From Dyella sp. SG609 (GTDB lineage Bacteria; Pseudomonadota; Gammaproteobacteria; Xanthomonadales; Rhodanobacteraceae): 64,000 nt of DNA. The stretch covers positions 558,001 to 622,000 of the forward strand of contig NZ_JAAZQJ010000002.1 of assembly GCF_012275375.1 (NCBI RefSeq). Direction: 5' to 3'. A program made the translations under genes and the position numbers. Under the pieces are notes generated by a model. The model saw only the letters and a list, made by a program, of their open reading frames with translations, had not been told where the DNA came from and ran no database searches. Every line of letters begins with the position of its first letter. Position 1 is the stretch's first letter. Positions 20,265 to 29,735 of this stretch are shown piece after piece.

Positions 20265-21557
20265 TCAGGCGCTGACCGGGCGCATCACCTCGTCGAAGCT
20301 CAGGTTCTCGTCGGTGGTCTTGGCGTGATCCGCCACCCACAGCGCGACCTGGTCTTCCATCACGCGGTTCTGCAGCCCGGACATCAGTTGGGGGTCGGAG
20401 TTGTACAGTTCAATGACCTTTTCCGGCTCCTCGTAGGTCGAGGCGATCGCGGCGAGCTGCTCGGCCAGGCGGGTGCGGTCCAGCTTCAGCTCCTGCTTGC
20501 GGGCCAGCTCGCTCATCAGCAGGCCGGCGATCACGCGCTTGCGGGCCATCGGCGCGGCGGCCTCGACCAGCTGCGGCGGCGGCTGCTGGCCGCGCGGCAC
20601 GCTGCCGGCGGCGAGCTGCTGGGCCTCGGACTGCACCATGATGTTCGGCACTTCCAGGCCGTCGTGGGCGTCGGCCAGCTTCTCGGCCACCTGGGACTTC
20701 AGGCGCGCCATCAGGGTGGCCTTGAGCTCGCGCTCCAGGTTGTTGCGCACTTCCTTGCGGAACTGCTCCAGGTCGCCGTCGGCGATGCCGAACAGCTTGG
20801 CGAACTCGCCGTCCACGGTGGGGAGCTTGGGTTCCTGCACCTTCACGATCTTGAACGAGACCTTGGCGGTCTTGCCGGCCAGGTTCTCGTTGCGGAAATC
20901 GGCGGGGAATTTCACGTCGGTCTCGAACTCGTCGCCGGCCGAGCGGCCGGTCAGGGCCTCGTCCAGCGCCTTGAACAGGGTGCCGGAGCCCAGCACGCTG
21001 CCGGCGCGCTCCAGGCCTTCGGCCGGGAAGCGGTAGTCGCCGGCGGTGGCGCTGTACTCGAACATCACGAAGTCGCCCTCGGCCGAGGCGCGGGCCACTT
21101 CGTCGAAGCTGCGGCGCTGGGCGCGCAGGGTCTCGATCATCTTCTCGATGTCGGCGTCGGTCACTTCGGCGACCGGGCGCTTGATCTCCAGCGCGGCCAC
21201 GTCGACTTCCGGGAACTCCGGCATGATTTCGAAGGTGGCGGTGTAGGTGATCTCGCCGTTTTCCGGCTGGCCGGTGGTGTCCACCGAGGGGTTGGCGACC
21301 GGACGCAGGTTCTCCTGGTTCACCGCCTCGCGCAGGGTGCTGCCGATCAGGTCGGACAGTACCTCGCCGCGCACCTGCGCGCCGAAGCGCTGCTGGATCA
21401 CCGTGGTCGGCACCTTGCCCGGACGGAAGCCCTTCAGGCGCACCGTGCGGCCCATCTCGGCGATGCGAGCGCTGACCTGCGACTCGAAGCGCTCCGCGGG
21501 GAACTTCACCGTGAGCTTGCGCTCGAGCTTGCCAACGTTTTCAACCGAAACCTGCAT
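20265..21557 (-). CDS. tig: Trigger factor, ribosome-associated chaperone and prolyl isomerase
   Basis: A 430-residue chaperone that binds nascent chains at the exit tunnel. The ribosome-binding signature GFRPGKVP is at about residues 43-50; the FKBP-type isomerase domain spans about 150-245 (EGDFVMFEYSATAGDYRFPAEG), followed by the long helical C-terminal arms. It starts MQVSVENVGKLERKLTVKFP. It is preceded by tRNA-Leu on the same strand, 86 bases away, and followed by clpP. Confidence 0.96.
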   Translation of the reverse strand: MQVSVENVGKLERKLTVKFPAERFESQVSARIAEMGRTVRLKGFRPGKVPTTVIQQRFGAQVRGEVLSDLIGSTLREAVNQENLRPVANPSVDTTGQPENGEITYTATFEIMPEFPEVDVAALEIKRPVAEVTDADIEKMIETLRAQRRSFDEVARASAEGDFVMFEYSATAGDYRFPAEGLERAGSVLGSGTLFKALDEALTGRSAGDEFETDVKFPADFRNENLAGKTAKVSFKIVKVQEPKLPTVDGEFAKLFGIADGDLEQFRKEVRNNLERELKATLMARLKSQVAEKLADAHDGLEVPNIMVQSEAQQLAAGSVPRGQQPPPQLVEAAAPMARKRVIAGLLMSELARKQELKLDRTRLAEQLAAIASTYEEPEKVIELYNSDPQLMSGLQNRVMEDQVALWVADHAKTTDENLSFDEVMRPVSA

Positions 21558-21643
21558 GACGTCTCCTGAATACCCGAAAGTGCGCGCCGACCGCGCCCGG
21601 CGGTCGTGCCGCCCGCAATGAAAACCACCAATTCGATAAGGGA

Positions 21644-21728
21644 TGGTGCGAAAGGAGGGACTCGAACCCTCACGGGGTTAACCGCTGGAACCTAAATCCA
21701 GTGCGTCTACCAATTCCGCCACTTTCGC
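21644..21728 (-). tRNA. tRNA-Leu (anticodon TAG)
   Basis: A class II tRNA on the minus strand: acceptor GCGAAAG/CTTTCGC, discriminator A, encoded CCA, anticodon loop TTTAGGT giving TAG, and a variable arm. It lies upstream of tig with no obvious terminator, so read-through into tig is possible. Confidence 0.97.
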
Positions 21729-21864
21729 TCGGACCGACCCGGGGAAAGACGCCTAAGCTGCGGATACCGCGAGGAATTCACGCAGGCACCTGGCCTGCCC
21801 CGTCCCCCGTCCGTACCCGGGCCCCTCGCCCTAAGTCGATGATTCCCTTACACGAAAGCGGGCC

Positions 21865-21894
21865 ATTTTACGGTTGCGCGCGGCGGCAAGACAA
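21865..21894 (-). promoter_or_regulatory. Candidate promoter for tRNA-Leu/tig
   Basis: On the minus strand TTGTCT (21889-21894) and TAAAAT (21865-21870) with an 18-base spacer. Transcription would start near 21858, leaving a leader of about 130 bases before tRNA-Leu. Confidence 0.5.
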
Positions 21895-21977
21895 GCCGAT
21901 GGCGGCTTGTCCACGCCTTTATATAAAGATGCCGCCCGCTCAATGGCTTGCGCGCCGCAAGCCGCGCGGGCGCGGTC

Positions 21978-23927
21978 TCACAGCTCGCGGAGAACGCGAA
22001 AGCCCACCCGTCCGCTGCGTACATTGCCGTCGGCGCCCTGCCGGTAGGCCGAGCGCACCTGGTCCGGCGAGCTGCCCCAGGAGCCGCCGCGCACCACCCG
22101 GGTCGAGCAGCCGGGGTTGACCCAGGCGCTGCCGTCGGTGGGCGCGCGCACGTAGCTGTCGTGCCAGCAGTCCATCACCCACTCCGACACGTTGCCGTCG
22201 ATATCGAACAAGCCGTATGGGTTGGCTTCGAAGCTCATCACCGGCGCCGGCCCCCAGTAGCCGTCGCGGTACTTCTCGAACGCATTGCTCCAGCGCCGGC
22301 CGCTCTGCGAGCGGTCGCCCGCGCCGGTGAGGTTTTCCACCTTGCGGGTGGGCGTGCCGTTGCCCCACCAGTACTTGGTGGTGGTGCCGCCGCGCAGCGC
22401 GTATTCGAACTCGGCCTCGCTGGGCAGGCGGTAGCGCTTGCCGGTGCGCTGGCTGAGCCAGTCGACGTAGGCCTTGGCGTCGTTCCAGGAAATGTTCACC
22501 ACCGGCAGGCGCTCGTCGGTGGCGGCGCGGCCGGCGTAGTCGCTCTGCCAGGTGGCGTCAGGATCGTCGCGCAGCGCGCCGCTGCGTTCGTCGTAGACGC
22601 TGGCGCCGCCGAGCTTCTGCGAGTCCGGCTGGTAGCCGCTGGCGCGCACGAATTCGCGGAACTGGCCGATGGTGATTTCCGCGCGCGACAGCGCGAAGCC
22701 CTTGCCGATGGCGACCTGGTGCTGCGGCGTCTCCGCGCCCGCATGGCCTTCCTCGCCATCCGGCGCGCCCATGCTGAAGCTGCCGGTGGGAATGACCACC
22801 ATCGACGGCGTCTGCCCCGGCAGATCCACATAACGGTCGGCGAACACCTGCCCCGGCTTGTAGCTGGCGTAGAGGCGCGCATTGGTCAGGCGTTCCTGCA
22901 GGTCGGCGAGGCCCTGCAGGTCTGGCGCCAGCTCCTTCACCTGCTCGGCCAGCTGCAGCGCCAGCGCCTGGTCGCCGCCGTCCAGCGCCGAACGCGCCTG
23001 CGCCAGCAGGTTGGCGGCGCGCTGGTGGCGGATGCCGTCGACGCGGCCCTGCACGTCCTGCAGCGCGGGCGAGCCGGGCAGGATGGTGGCCGCCTCGGTC
23101 AGCGCATCGCCGGCGCCCTTGAAGTCGTTGCTGGCCACCGCGGCCAGGGCGCGATCGAGCACCGCGCGCTGCACCTGCACGATGCCCTGCGCGGCCACCG
23201 CGTTTTCGGCATCGAGCTGCTGCACCTGGCGATACAGCTCCAGCGCATTGCCGCCCTTGGGCGCGTCCACCTTGCCCTGCTGCAGCAAGGCTGCCGCCTG
23301 CGCCAGCATCGGCCGCACCTGGGCCAGTGTCTTGAGCCTGGCCTCGGCCTGGGCCACGTCGTCCTTGCTGTCGGGCACGCTCTTCAATGCGTCGAGCAGG
23401 TCCTTGGCCGACTCCTCGTCGCCGACCAGGATGTCCTGGCCGATCTCCGCCACCAGGCGCGCGCGCACTTCGTACAGGCCCTGCGCGGCGGCGCGGCTGT
23501 CGGGTTTCAGCTTCAGCGCTTCGGCGAACAGCGCGGCGGCGCCGTCCTTGTCGCCGGCCAGCTGGCCGTTGCGCAGCGCCTTGGTGGCCTTGTCCAGCAG
23601 CGCTTCGACTTCGGGCGTATCCGCGCTCTTCTGCTCGGGCAGGCTTTCGTTCTTCCTGCTCATGCGCGCCACGATCACATCGGTCGGGGCCAGCGTCACC
23701 GGCGGGCCGGCATCGAGTTCGGCCTGCGCCGTGCTCGCCGGCGCGCGGCCGGTGCCGAGCGGCGCGGCGGCGGGGCCGAGGTTCATGGCGCGCTGCGTCT
23801 GCACCCGCGTCGGGTCGACATGGAACACGCGCGGAAAGAAGTGATAGACCAGCGCCATCCCGAGCATGACCACGCCAAGCGCTCCGCCCAGGGCGCGCTG
23901 GCGTTGTACGGTTTCCTTGCTCGGCAT
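21978..23927 (-). CDS. Membrane-anchored FGE-sulfatase (SUMF1/EgtB/PvdO) domain protein with TPR-like region
   Basis: A 649-residue protein. A single N-terminal membrane segment (about 14-30, GGALGVVMLGMALVYHFF) anchors it; an Ala/Leu-rich helical region (about 105-350) reads like tetratricopeptide repeats; the C-terminal 270 residues are an FGE-sulfatase domain, with MVVIPTGSFSMGAPDGEEGH, NISWNDAKAYVDWLSQRTG, YRLPSEAEFEYALRGG, NPYGLFDIDGNVSEW and a terminal RVVRGGSWGSSPDQVRSAYR. The domain resembles formylglycine-generating enzyme, but related members serve in other non-haem iron or scaffolding roles. No sulfatase is nearby. It is divergent from rnd. Confidence 0.88.
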   Translation of the reverse strand: MPSKETVQRQRALGGALGVVMLGMALVYHFFPRVFHVDPTRVQTQRAMNLGPAAAPLGTGRAPASTAQAELDAGPPVTLAPTDVIVARMSRKNESLPEQKSADTPEVEALLDKATKALRNGQLAGDKDGAAALFAEALKLKPDSRAAAQGLYEVRARLVAEIGQDILVGDEESAKDLLDALKSVPDSKDDVAQAEARLKTLAQVRPMLAQAAALLQQGKVDAPKGGNALELYRQVQQLDAENAVAAQGIVQVQRAVLDRALAAVASNDFKGAGDALTEAATILPGSPALQDVQGRVDGIRHQRAANLLAQARSALDGGDQALALQLAEQVKELAPDLQGLADLQERLTNARLYASYKPGQVFADRYVDLPGQTPSMVVIPTGSFSMGAPDGEEGHAGAETPQHQVAIGKGFALSRAEITIGQFREFVRASGYQPDSQKLGGASVYDERSGALRDDPDATWQSDYAGRAATDERLPVVNISWNDAKAYVDWLSQRTGKRYRLPSEAEFEYALRGGTTTKYWWGNGTPTRKVENLTGAGDRSQSGRRWSNAFEKYRDGYWGPAPVMSFEANPYGLFDIDGNVSEWVMDCWHDSYVRAPTDGSAWVNPGCSTRVVRGGSWGSSPDQVRSAYRQGADGNVRSGRVGFRVLREL

Positions 23928-24035
23928 GGTGCGTGTCCTTGGGGCAGCCTGCTAAGGTGCGCCGCTAACCATAGGCACAAACCCCTGACAGGACAATGAG
24001 CGATGCATGTCCCTCAGGCTGCGAAGGAAGCTTCG

Positions 24036-25151
24036 ATGCAACTTCCCGTTATCCCGGCGGCGGACTGGATCACCAGCCGCGCTGCGCTCGAGCAATGGCT
24101 TGCCGCGCTGCCCGCCGACGCCGCGCTCGATCTCGACACCGAGTTCATGCGCCGCAACACGTTCTATCCGCAGCTGGCGCTGCTGCAGCTGGGCTGGAAC
24201 GGGCGCTACGCGCTGGTCGATCCGCTCGCCTTCGACATCGGCGACGCGCTGCGCCCGCTGCTCGGCAACGGGCAACTGCTCACCGTGATGCACAGCGGCA
24301 GCGAAGATCTCGAAGCGCTGGCCCCGCTGCTGCCCGGCGGCCCCGCGCGGCTGTTCGACACCCAGATCGCCGCGGCCTTCGTCGGCATGGGCCTGGGCAT
24401 CAGCTATCGCGCGCTGGTGGCCGAACTGGTCGGCGCCGAACTGGACAAGGGCGAGACGCGCTCGGACTGGATGCAGCGTCCGCTCACCGAATCGCAGCGC
24501 GCCTACGCCACGCTCGACGTGGTCTATCTCGAACCCGTGCACGAGCAGCTTGCCGCGCGCCTGGAGCAGCGCGGCCGCGGCGCCTGGCATGCGGAAGACT
24601 GCGAACGCCTCAAGCGCCGCGCCTGCGTGCGCGAAGGCGATCCGCAGCCGCAGGAGAATTTCCGCGGCGCCGCCGAATGGCAGCCCGCGCAGCAGGCGCG
24701 CCTGCGCCGCATCCTGCTGTGGCGCGACGCCACCGCGCGCCAGCAGGACCGCCCGCGCCCCTGGCTGCTGGAAGACGCCCAGGCCATGAACCTGGCGCAG
24801 CTGCCGCCGCAGAGCATGGCCGAACTCGACGAACGCACCCGCGGCCAGCGCGCCCTGCGCAGCCCGCAGCGCACCGAGCTGTTTCATCTGTTGCAGCAGC
24901 CGGTCACCGAAGAAGACATCGCCGCCACCGCGCCGATTCCCGGCACGCCGCAGGGCGAGGCGAAGAAGGCGCTGGCCGCGATGAAGGACGCCGTCGACAG
25001 CACCGCGCTGGCGCTGGACCTGCCCCCCGGCCTGCTGTGCCCGCGCAAGGTGCTGGAGACCTACGTCGTCACCCGCGCCTGGCCGGAATTCCTGGAAGGC
25101 TGGCGCCGCGAACACCTGCACGACCGCCTGGCAAGCCTGCTGCCCGGCTGA
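24036..25151 (+). CDS. rnd: Ribonuclease D
   Basis: A 371-residue 3'-5' exoribonuclease trimming tRNA and other stable-RNA precursors. The DEDD catalytic residues appear in ALDLDTEFMRR (Exo I), VMHSGSEDLEAL (Exo II) and AYATLDVVYLEPVHEQL (Exo III). An HRDC nucleic-acid-binding region follows at about 205-290. The start MQLPVIPAADW has GAAGGAAG five bases upstream; an upstream ATG at 24003 would add 11 unconserved residues. tRNA-Ala(CGC) lies 60 bases downstream on the same strand. Confidence 0.93.
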   Translation: MQLPVIPAADWITSRAALEQWLAALPADAALDLDTEFMRRNTFYPQLALLQLGWNGRYALVDPLAFDIGDALRPLLGNGQLLTVMHSGSEDLEALAPLLPGGPARLFDTQIAAAFVGMGLGISYRALVAELVGAELDKGETRSDWMQRPLTESQRAYATLDVVYLEPVHEQLAARLEQRGRGAWHAEDCERLKRRACVREGDPQPQENFRGAAEWQPAQQARLRRILLWRDATARQQDRPRPWLLEDAQAMNLAQLPPQSMAELDERTRGQRALRSPQRTELFHLLQQPVTEEDIAATAPIPGTPQGEAKKALAAMKDAVDSTALALDLPPGLLCPRKVLETYVVTRAWPEFLEGWRREHLHDRLASLLPG

Positions 25152-25210
25152 GGCTTGCGCGAGGGGGCTTGGCGGCCCCCGGTGCCGCTGCTAATATCCG
25201 CGGCTCGCGT

Positions 25211-25286
<76 letters not shown>

Positions 25287-25300
25287 TTCATTCCAGACAT

Positions 25301-25335
25301 AAAGCCCCGAAAGACCAGCGCTTTCGGGGCTTTTT
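25301..25335 (+). terminator. Terminator of tRNA-Ala (CGC)
   Basis: A 13-bp stem (25301-25313 with 25321-25333) around ACCAGCG, ending in TTTTT. Confidence 0.92.
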
Positions 25336-25436
25336 CGTTGCCCGCCGTTCTTCCCTCGCCCGTTTACCCCACCGCGCCTCATGCTGCGCGCGGGGCTTGC
25401 TCGCACCTCGTCAGGCTGAGCAGCGCAGGTCCAGCA

Positions 25437-25769
25437 TCAGGTGGCGCACGTTGCCTGGGCCGGACTGTCGATGGTGCCGGTGGCGTTGATGCGGTAAGCA
25501 GAGCAGTCGGCATTCTCCTCGCGCCCGTCTTTGATCGCGCACTCGGCCTGGATGGTGAAACCCATGCGGCCATTGAGAGCCGCCCGCGCGACGGAAACGT
25601 CCTGGCAGTTCTCCGACACTCGCGCCAGAACCGTGTCGTTGCGAAGGACGAACGCAAGCAACCCGCGATCCGTGGAGACATCGTCGCTGGCATAACTGGC
25701 GGAAAAGGGGCCCAGGACGGCAAAAGCAGCCACCGGGATCACCGCTATCGTCCGGAACTTCCGATTCAT
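25437..25769 (-). CDS. Small exported protein, uncharacterised
   Basis: A 110-residue protein starting MNRKFRTIAVIPVAAFAV, with AGGAG six bases upstream. A typical signal peptide ends at SASYA-S near residue 28. The mature part of about 82 residues contains four cysteines (ENCQD, AECAI, ADCSA, ATCAT), enough for two disulfides in the periplasm. I do not recognise the family. It lies between tRNA-Ala and the lipoprotein gene, read in the same direction as the lipoprotein. Confidence 0.75.
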   Translation of the reverse strand: MNRKFRTIAVIPVAAFAVLGPFSASYASDDVSTDRGLLAFVLRNDTVLARVSENCQDVSVARAALNGRMGFTIQAECAIKDGREENADCSAYRINATGTIDSPAQATCAT

Positions 25770-25937
25770 ATCCATCTCCTTTGGTTGCATAGGGGCCAGC
25801 TGGCCGTGACTCGCAAACGCATGATGAAGCGAGCGTCTGATGCGCCAATGACCGATTAAAGGCCAGAATCGGCCGGCCCCTCGCCTTCCGGCATATCCGT
25901 CAAGAAGTCACCAAGCCGCCCGGCGATGCGTGGCCAG

Positions 25938-26324
25938 TCAGCGGGCTGAGGAAGGCGGCGCCATCCGCTGCGGCACGCCTGCCACGTTCGACGAGACCAG
26001 CCCCAGTCCCTGCCAGAAGTCCGCCGGATACGACAGCGTGGGCCGCCCCACCCAGCCGCGCACCACGTCCAGCTCATAGCCGCCGTCCACGCGCTTGTAT
26101 GCCACCGAGTTGAGCGCGATGGCATCCCAGTCGCCGGCGTAGCGGATATCGCGCAGGGCATCCGGGTAGTGGCCGTAGCGCACCTTGTACAGCTCGATCA
26201 GCGCGATGGCGGTCTTGAAGTTCTGGTCGCCGAACTTGGCGTCCGCTTGCTGTTTCATGGAGCAGCCCGCGCCGAGGAAAGCTGCTCCAAGCACCACCGC
26301 AAGCATGCATGCACGCAATTTCAT
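25938..26324 (-). CDS. Small lipoprotein with GspG-like C-terminal segment
   Basis: A 128-residue precursor with lipobox LGAGC (acylated cysteine at residue 21) and a strong AGGAG ribosome site. The mature part has FKTAIALIELYKVRYGHYPDAL, which resembles the segment after the pilin helix in type II secretion major pseudopilins (GspG), where a short chain plus YP-(D/T)-L precedes a calcium site. The function is unknown. The last residues (APPSSAR) may be a frameshift artefact: another frame continues with natural-looking sequence to a stop near 25858 (see findings). Confidence 0.75.
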   Translation of the reverse strand: MKLRACMLAVVLGAAFLGAGCSMKQQADAKFGDQNFKTAIALIELYKVRYGHYPDALRDIRYAGDWDAIALNSVAYKRVDGGYELDVVRGWVGRPTLSYPADFWQGLGLVSSNVAGVPQRMAPPSSAR

Positions 26325-26354
26325 TCCATTCTCCTTTTGCGATCCGAAGGAACC

Positions 26355-27290
<936 letters not shown>

Positions 27291-27417
27291 GCGCGCCACC
27301 ATGGCAGCGGCGATACCTGGCGTCAAACGCACGGATAAAGTGCAAATGCTGCGCCTTCCGCCATGCCACGAGCGGCATTAATTTGCCGACATCCACGCTG
27401 CCGGAGTCGCCCGCTTC

Positions 27418-28848
27418 ATGTCCAAGCCGCTTGTTTCCGCCCAGGGCGAATGCGCCATCGAGGGCACCACGCGCCAGCCCGCCGCGCCCTGGGCGCTGGC
27501 CGGCCTGGCGCTGTCCATGCTGCTGCCCTCGCTGGACACCAGCATCGCCAACACCAGCCTGCCGCTGCTGGCGAAAGCGTTCGACGCGCCGTTCCAGCAG
27601 GTGCAATGGGTGGTGCTGGCCTATCTGCTGGCGATCACCACGCTGATCGTCGGCGCCGGACGCCTGGGCGACCTGGTCGGCCGCAGGCGCCTGCTGCTGG
27701 TGGGCATCTTCTGCTTCACCTTCGCTTCGATGCTGTGCGGCGTGAGCGGGCAGCTGTGGGTGCTGATCGCGGCACGCGCGGAGCAGGGACTGGGCGCGGC
27801 GATCATGCTCGCGCTCACCATCGCCAGCGTCAGCGAAGCCGTGCCCCGCGACCGGATCGGCCGCGCGATGGGCCTGCTCGGCACCATGTCGGCAATCGGC
27901 ACCGCGCTGGGGCCGTCGCTGGGCGGCGTGCTGGCGGCGGCGTTCGGCTGGCCGGCGATCTTCCTGGTCAATGTGCCGCTGGGGGTGCTGGCCTTCGTGC
28001 TGGTGTCGCGGCATATGCCGCGGGAGCGCACCGCCGACAAGCCGGCGAGCGCCGGTTTCGACCCGCTCGGCACTGTGCTGCTGGCGGTGGCGCTGGCGGC
28101 GTATGCGCTCGCCATGACACTGGGCCACGGGAAGTTCGGCGCGCTCAATCTCGCGCTTCTGCTGGCCGCCGTTGCGGGCGCCGCGTTGTTCGCCTACGCA
28201 CAGACGCAAGTGGCCGCACCGCTGATTCGCCTGTCGATGCTGCGCGATGGCGACCTGAGCGCGGGGCTGGCGATGAGCGCGCTGGTGTCGGCGGTGATGA
28301 TGACGACGCTGGTGGTCGGGCCGTTCTACCTGTCGCGGGCGCTTGGCCTGGCGCCGCTGTGGGCGGGCCTGGTGTTGTCCTCCGGCCCTTGCGTCACCGC
28401 ATTGAGCGGCGTGCCGGCTGGCCGCCTGGTGGATCGCCTGGGTGCGCGCCGCACGACCGTGCTCGGCCTGATCGGCATCGCCATCGGCACCTCGTTGCTG
28501 TCCCTGTCCACCTTGTGGCCGCTCGGCGTAGCCGGCTATATCGGCCCCATCGTGATCACCACGCTCGGCTATGCGCTGTTCCAGGCTTCCAACAACACCG
28601 CGATGATGACGGGCGTGGCGCAAGGCCAGCGCGGCGTGGTGTCGGGGATGCTCAGCCTGTCGCGCAATCTCGGCCTGGTGACGGGTGCGTCGGCGATGGC
28701 CGGGATATTTGCGTGGGCGGTGGGCAGCGGCGATGTCGCACATGCCGCGCCAACCGCGGTGGCATTCGGCATGCGCACGACCTTCGGCGTGGCCGCGGCC
28801 TTGATGGTGCTGGCGATCAGAGTTTCAGCCCGGCGTAGGTTGGGGTGA
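27418..28848 (+). CDS. MFS drug-efflux transporter, DHA2-like
   Basis: A 476-residue membrane protein with about 14 predicted segments. The MFS signature between helices 2 and 3 reads GAGRLGDLVGRRRLLLVG; motif C-like GLLGTMSAIGTALGPSLGG is in helix 5. These point to proton-driven export of hydrophobic compounds. The divergent LysR regulator probably controls it. The last residues (RRRLG) and the TGA stop are encoded by a dispersed repeat, so the original C-terminus may have been altered. Confidence 0.9.
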   Translation: MSKPLVSAQGECAIEGTTRQPAAPWALAGLALSMLLPSLDTSIANTSLPLLAKAFDAPFQQVQWVVLAYLLAITTLIVGAGRLGDLVGRRRLLLVGIFCFTFASMLCGVSGQLWVLIAARAEQGLGAAIMLALTIASVSEAVPRDRIGRAMGLLGTMSAIGTALGPSLGGVLAAAFGWPAIFLVNVPLGVLAFVLVSRHMPRERTADKPASAGFDPLGTVLLAVALAAYALAMTLGHGKFGALNLALLLAAVAGAALFAYAQTQVAAPLIRLSMLRDGDLSAGLAMSALVSAVMMTTLVVGPFYLSRALGLAPLWAGLVLSSGPCVTALSGVPAGRLVDRLGARRTTVLGLIGIAIGTSLLSLSTLWPLGVAGYIGPIVITTLGYALFQASNNTAMMTGVAQGQRGVVSGMLSLSRNLGLVTGASAMAGIFAWAVGSGDVAHAAPTAVAFGMRTTFGVAAALMVLAIRVSARRRLG

Positions 28849-28928
28849 GCGCAGCGAACTCCAACCTACGCCGGCACCGCCTCGCACGTCCGTTGGGGTT
28901 CGCGTTCGCTCACCCCAACCTACGCCGG
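28830..28928. repeat. Dispersed GTAGGTTGGGGTGAGC inverted repeat, copy 1
   Basis: Left arm 28832-28865 and right arm 28892-28926 are near-perfect reverse complements of about 34 bases, with a 26-base centre. Related copies lie at 44531 and 55898. It begins inside the MFS gene, supplies its stop codon and ends 7 bases before the stop of the convergent small gene. Confidence 0.85.
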
Positions 28929-28934
28929 ATGTTT

Positions 28935-29111
28935 CTACGCGGGGTGCGATGCTTTCAACCGGCGCGGCTTGATCGCTTTGTCGACGTGCTTCGCGGGAGC
29001 ATCCCGCCGGCGCCGCTTCGCCACCGAACGCCACGCCACGGTGGCGACGCCACCGGCGGAACTCACTCCGCCGGCGATCAGCCACGCGGTACCGATGCAT
29101 AAAGGACACAT
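28935..29111 (-). CDS. Small protein with N-terminal CPLC motif
   Basis: A 58-residue reading frame too short for ordinary gene calls. It starts MCPLCIGTAWLIAGGVSSAG, has GGAGGG upstream and begins 12 bases after the DUF899 stop on the same strand. Residues 6-26 form one hydrophobic segment, followed by a strongly basic tail (RSVAKRRRRDAPAKHVDKAI). The CxxC pair at the N-terminus suggests a thiol or metal site at the membrane. Similar short CPxC membrane proteins occur beside redox genes in proteobacteria, by recollection. It is probably the last gene of the arsR-DUF899 operon. Confidence 0.7.
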   Translation of the reverse strand: MCPLCIGTAWLIAGGVSSAGGVATVAWRSVAKRRRRDAPAKHVDKAIKPRRLKASHPA

Positions 29112-29123
29112 AAGCCGCCCTCC

Positions 29124-29717
29124 TCAATGTTCGCCGCAGCAGGGCGGCACGGCCGCGGTCACCCCGGGCCACTCGCCGACGCCGCCCGGCAGCATGTCGA
29201 AGAAATGCCACAGCACGCAGAAGTCGTCGCCGGGACTGAAGCCGGTGTCGGATACGCGCAAGATGGCGTCGCCGTCGCGGCGGAACACCGACAGCCCCGG
29301 CAGCCAGCCGCCCTTGGGCGATACATAGCCCATGTCCCTGGCAAAGCTGCTGCCTTCGTGGCTGAGTATCGGGAATGTCCAGCCGCGCAGCTCCGCCATG
29401 CGCTTCTGCACCGAAGGACGATCCGGACTGGTCACGGCGAAACCCGCGCGCGTCACCACATGCTGGTGGATGCCGTTGTAGCCATCCGCCCACAGCGTGC
29501 AGTACGAACAGGCCACGCCCATGTTGTGCACCACGATCAGGTCTTCGTGTTCGCCGAACAGCTCGGACAGGCGCACCTTGCCCTCGCTGCCGTTGAACTC
29601 GTAATCGTCCACCCGCTGCGGCTCCACGCTGGCCAGCGTGTCGCGCATCTGCTCGCGGATGGCGGCGATCTGGCGGCGGTAGTCGGCGAGCTTGCCGCTC
29701 ACGTCGTTGTATTTCAT
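29124..29717 (-). CDS. DUF899 thioredoxin-like protein, copy A
   Basis: A 197-residue soluble protein of the thioredoxin-fold DUF899 family. The likely active-site region is VHNMGVACSYCTLWADGYNG, with a CSYC pair; downstream it has FPILSHEGSSFARDMGY and GLSVFRRDGDAILRVSDTG. It starts 18 bases after the stop of the second DUF899 gene and is only moderately similar to it. A redox role is inferred from the fold; no substrate can be named. The C-terminus ends in a further CC pair (VPPCCGEH). Confidence 0.88.
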   Translation of the reverse strand: MKYNDVSGKLADYRRQIAAIREQMRDTLASVEPQRVDDYEFNGSEGKVRLSELFGEHEDLIVVHNMGVACSYCTLWADGYNGIHQHVVTRAGFAVTSPDRPSVQKRMAELRGWTFPILSHEGSSFARDMGYVSPKGGWLPGLSVFRRDGDAILRVSDTGFSPGDDFCVLWHFFDMLPGGVGEWPGVTAAVPPCCGEH

Positions 29718-29735
29718 GGCGGTGTTCCTTGGCGC

